This document shows positions 61,289-64,000 of a DNA stretch of 64,000 nucleotides, piece by piece. The notes below the pieces were generated by a model, which saw nothing but the letters and a program-made list of their open reading frames with translations, had not been told where the DNA came from and did not search any database. Source of the stretch: Formosa sp. Hel1_31_208 (lineage in GTDB: Bacteria > Bacteroidota > Bacteroidia > Flavobacteriales > Flavobacteriaceae); assembly GCF_900104785.1 (NCBI RefSeq), contig NZ_LT629733.1, positions 1,644,501 through 1,708,500 of the forward strand, in the 5' to 3' direction. The number at the start of each line of letters is the position of its first letter. The first letter of the stretch is position 1. The position numbers and the translations under genes are program-made.

Positions 61289-62341
61289 TTAATACATATG
61301 TTGTAACGATTCTAGATCGACAATTTTTATATTTCTACCTTCCATTTCAATAAGTCCCTGTTTTTTAAAATCTGTCATGGTTCTAATTAAGGTTTCTGTA
61401 GCTATGCCCGCAACGCTAGCGAGATCGCTACGCGAAATCTTTATTGGGTCTTCAGGTCGTGGATTCATTTTTTGGGCAAATTTCACAATCGTAGCAGCTG
61501 TTTTTTTATGAACAGAACTATAAGCCATCTGTAATAATTGGTCTTTAATTCCTGTTAAATCATTGGTTAATAATTGTATCAATTCTAAAGTGACTTTGTG
61601 ATTTAAGTCTAAAATTTTACGTAATTCACTTTTTGTGATTCCAACAGCTTCTGTGTCTTTTAAGGCTGTGGCAGTTTCTTGATAAGGGATGTTTTGAGTA
61701 AAGGAGGTAAATCCAAATAAATCATCTTCTTTATGTAAAGCTGTAGTTAATTCTTTCCCTTTTTCATCAAAAATGTAGCATTTCACCAAACCTTTTAAAA
61801 TAAGGTATATATAACTTGAACTTTGGCCTTCAGAATAAATAACGTCGCCTTTACTATAACTGAAACTCTCACCATTATCATCAAAATAATTCTTTAAATC
61901 GTTTAAGGTTTTGAGTTCATCCTCTTGCTTGATAGGCTGCGTAATTGTTGATTCACGCTGTTCTTTTAATATAGAAACTTTTGCTAACCGACTTTCAATA
62001 GCACTTATTAATTCATCTTCAAAGAAAGGTTTTGTGATGTAATCATCGGCGCCTAAATTCATCCCTTTACGAACATCTTGCCGTTCGGTTTTGGCCGAAA
62101 GAAAAATAAAAGGAATATGCTTTGTCATTTTATTTGCTGCGAGTTGTTCAAGTACACTATAACCATCTAAAACGGGCATCATGATATCACAAATGATAAT
62201 ATCGGGAATGACTTTGATTGCTTTGTCGACCCCAATTTTACCATTTGAAGCTGTAACAACTTTATAGCTTGCGAGTTCTAAAATTTCGGCTGTATTTTCA
62301 CGCAATACTTGATCATCTTCAATTAAAAGTACTTTTCTCAT
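61289..62341 (-). CDS. Response regulator fused to a CRP/FNR-type DNA-binding module
   Basis: A 350-residue fusion. Residues ~1-120 are a receiver domain with acidic D9/D10, phospho-acceptor D52 (IICDIMMP), S82 and K104. Residues ~150-275 are a cyclic-nucleotide-binding-like beta-barrel; the usual cAMP-contacting Arg is absent (QETATA), and there is no N-terminal cysteine cluster as in FNR. Residues ~285-345 are a CRP-type winged helix (SRSDLASVAGIATETLIRTM) with E316 and R320 at the positions that read TGA in FNR/CRP. It overlaps the LOV kinase stop as TAATG. It is the obvious candidate to bind the TGATnnnnATCA boxes. Confidence 0.93.
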   Translation of the reverse strand: MRKVLLIEDDQVLRENTAEILELASYKVVTASNGKIGVDKAIKVIPDIIICDIMMPVLDGYSVLEQLAANKMTKHIPFIFLSAKTERQDVRKGMNLGADDYITKPFFEDELISAIESRLAKVSILKEQRESTITQPIKQEDELKTLNDLKNYFDDNGESFSYSKGDVIYSEGQSSSYIYLILKGLVKCYIFDEKGKELTTALHKEDDLFGFTSFTQNIPYQETATALKDTEAVGITKSELRKILDLNHKVTLELIQLLTNDLTGIKDQLLQMAYSSVHKKTAATIVKFAQKMNPRPEDPIKISRSDLASVAGIATETLIRTMTDFKKQGLIEMEGRNIKIVDLESLQHMY

Positions 62342-64000
62342 TATTTTGCTTTATTGGGTAATTCAATCGTAAATATGGATCCGTTATGTTCTTTGCTCTC
62401 AAAATAAATGTTACCGTTTAAATTTTCAATATGATCCTTGATAATATTAAGTCCGATACCAGTACCTTGGGTCAATAGCACATTTTCTGCCCTAAAGTAG
62501 CGTTCAAAAATATGTTTTTGATCAGCTATAGGTATACCGATACCATTGTCTTTGACTTTTAAAATAGTAAGCTCATCGTTTTGTTGGATGTCAATGTCTA
62601 TTATAGTGTGTTCTGATGAGTACTTGATCGCATTGTTAACGAGATTGGTGAGTGCTAGTTCTAGTATTTTTTCGTCTTGATATAAGGATAAATCGTCTAT
62701 GTTATCTGGGTAATTGATGTGTTGACCATCTTTTAAAAGCATATTGGCATTATAAACCACTTCATTAATTACTTTACTTATTTTAAACGTACTGAATTTA
62801 TAATTCACTTTCCCTTTTTCTATTTTTTCAAGAGACAGAAAATCATTAATAATATTATTGAGGTAATTAATCTTATCTGAAATTGTTTTGATATGCTTAT
62901 CTCGTTTAGGTTGTTGCGCTTCTAAAGTATATTTGCTGAGTAAAATCGCAGAGGTTTGTATAGCACTCAACGGAGTTTTAAATTCATGAGACACTAAAGA
63001 TAAAAATTTAGTTTTTAATTCATTTAGTTCACGCTCTGATGCCAGTGCCACTCTTAATTCTTGTGTGCGTTCTCCAACAGTTTGTTCTAATCGTTTGGTA
63101 TAGTTTTTCTGTTCTGTAATGTCTAAACATATGGCCACGTAAATATTCTGATCACCTAAAGTTGTGCGCTGCAGATGGATACTTACAGGATATGTGCTCC
63201 CAGATTTACGTTGGTGTAAGGTTTCAAATTCTATTTTATCTACATTGTCTTTTTCTAATAGAGAAATTTCTTTCCTAAACTGGACTTCATTATAATGAGG
63301 TTTAATATCGATTGGTGTCATATGTACTAGCTCTTCTAAGCTATAGCCAAGGTTTTGCTGTGCACCATTATTAACGTTTAAGAATTTTAAAGTTTCAGCA
63401 TGTATTACATATATCTCATTGAGTGATTCATGAAATATATTAGCAAAATGATTTCGTTCTGCTTCTGCTACTTTTCGTTTGGTGACATCATTTTGTATAC
63501 CAATAAAATGGGTGAGTACTCCTTTTTTATTTACAATTGGCATGATGTATAAATCGTTCCAAAATGGGGTGCCGTCTTTTTTATAATTCCGAATAGTAAC
63601 TTGACAGCTCTCTCCTTTTTTTATAGCTTTTCTCAAGACTTTTAGTGGTTCTTGATCTCTATCATCTCCTTGCAAAAACCGACAATTTTGATTGAGGATG
63701 TCTTTACTAGAATAGCCTGTAAGTTTTTGAAATGCCGGATTAAAATAAATAATGGGATTATCCTTTTTAAGGGCGTCAGTGATGATAATTCCATTATTAG
63801 CAGATTGTAAAGCACTGCTTTTTAGCATGAGATCTTTTTCAGTTTGTTTTATTTCTGAAATATCTTTAATCAAAGCCAGTACATATTTTTTGTGATATAC
63901 CTCGAACGGATTTAGTTCGACTTCAATTTCAATGATATCCCCTGTTTTAGTTAGACCATAAATATCACGAGCTTTACCCATGCTGCGCGCTTTACCTTTT
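62341..64000 (-). CDS. LOV-domain histidine kinase (N-terminus off the window)
   Basis: At least 552 residues are visible; the frame is still open at the right edge, and the in-frame ATG at 63981 is not the true start. Numbering from that ATG: the end of a PAS domain (~1-45), a LOV domain (~55-165), a second PAS (~175-295), HisKA with phospho-acceptor His332 (SHEFKTPL) and a HATPase domain (NLVNNAIKYS, DNGIGI, GTGIGLN). The LOV core has NCRFLQ with the flavin-adduct Cys100 (codon 63682-63684), NYKKDGTPFWN and the IGIQND Gln. It should form a blue-light flavin-cysteinyl adduct and signal to the adjacent response regulator. Confidence 0.93.
   Translation of the reverse strand, partial: KGKARSMGKARDIYGLTKTGDIIEIEVELNPFEVYHKKYVLALIKDISEIKQTEKDLMLKSSALQSANNGIIITDALKKDNPIIYFNPAFQKLTGYSSKDILNQNCRFLQGDDRDQEPLKVLRKAIKKGESCQVTIRNYKKDGTPFWNDLYIMPIVNKKGVLTHFIGIQNDVTKRKVAEAERNHFANIFHESLNEIYVIHAETLKFLNVNNGAQQNLGYSLEELVHMTPIDIKPHYNEVQFRKEISLLEKDNVDKIEFETLHQRKSGSTYPVSIHLQRTTLGDQNIYVAICLDITEQKNYTKRLEQTVGERTQELRVALASERELNELKTKFLSLVSHEFKTPLSAIQTSAILLSKYTLEAQQPKRDKHIKTISDKINYLNNIINDFLSLEKIEKGKVNYKFSTFKISKVINEVVYNANMLLKDGQHINYPDNIDDLSLYQDEKILELALTNLVNNAIKYSSEHTIIDIDIQQNDELTILKVKDNGIGIPIADQKHIFERYFRAENVLLTQGTGIGLNIIKDHIENLNGNIYFESKEHNGSIFTIELPNKAK

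Noticed and set aside
1..64000. CRISPR arrays, insertion sequences, prophage, rRNA operon
   Set aside because: No regularly spaced repeats, transposase or integrase motifs, phage structural operon or rRNA sequence were found by eye.

Overview
The window is a stretch of chromosome from a marine-type Flavobacteriaceae (Bacteroidota). The DNA is AT-rich. Promoters carry the Bacteroidota -7 element TAnnTTTG, with TTG about 19-20 bp upstream in the clearest cases (tRNA-His, mscL), and there are no conventional Shine-Dalgarno sites. Many genes are typical of this family: DUF4290-murA, Lacal_2735, DUF2911, DUF2452, fused ccsBA, bshB1 and several PIG-L/M28 secreted enzymes. The genus cannot be fixed from sequence alone. 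I see no insertion sequence, prophage, CRISPR array or rRNA operon.

Layout. 1-2.6 kb: end of a P-loop ATPase gene, DUF493, DUF4290 and murA. 2.6-16.7 kb: a light and photo-oxidative-stress island in two tandem minus-strand operons. The upstream operon (16648 to 8199) runs TetR regulator, ABC1 kinase, flavin reductase, SDR-DUF2867, DUF2256, CRY-DASH, an iron-sulfur (6-4) photolyase and a divergent cryptochrome/photolyase. The downstream operon (8066 to 2621) runs an unknown protein, TIGR03643/DUF2805, folE, a small protein, an SDR, glutathione peroxidase, Lacal_2735, TspO, SRPBCC and a CPD photolyase. Both operons start from the same conserved 52-bp promoter/operator element, so they look like one regulon. 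17-28 kb: DUF2911, a Gfo/Idh-symporter-PIG-L operon, a small MscS, Maf, UbiA, KdsC and DUF2520. 28-39.8 kb: truncated globin, ccsBA, mscL, small hypotheticals, an orphan DUF4255 (Pvc16-like) gene, HAD, MATE, a Cys/Met PLP enzyme and rlmF. 39.8-48.8 kb: SLC13-pckA, bshB1, tRNA-His, two tandem M28 peptidases and a DUF3108 gene broken at an A9 run.

48.9-64 kb: a stress regulon with six two-domain universal stress proteins, Hsp20, a beta-CASP nuclease, an ATP-cone/Mrr-like endonuclease protein, a baeRF-like protein and a class II ribonucleotide reductase. It ends in a two-component pair: a histidine kinase carrying a canonical LOV (blue-light, flavin-Cys) domain, and a response regulator fused to a CRP/FNR-type DNA-binding module. 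Seven promoters in the window, including SLC13-pckA, carry an FNR-like palindrome TGAYnnnnATCA (or its one-mismatch form) centred 33 bp upstream of the centre of a -7 element. That is the geometry of a class II activator promoter. The most economical reading is a LOV kinase to CRP-type response regulator circuit controlling a universal-stress/microaerobic regulon. This is the most interesting system in the window.

The two light-linked modules (photolyase island and LOV/CRP regulon) use different operators, so they appear to be separate circuits in one genomic neighbourhood.
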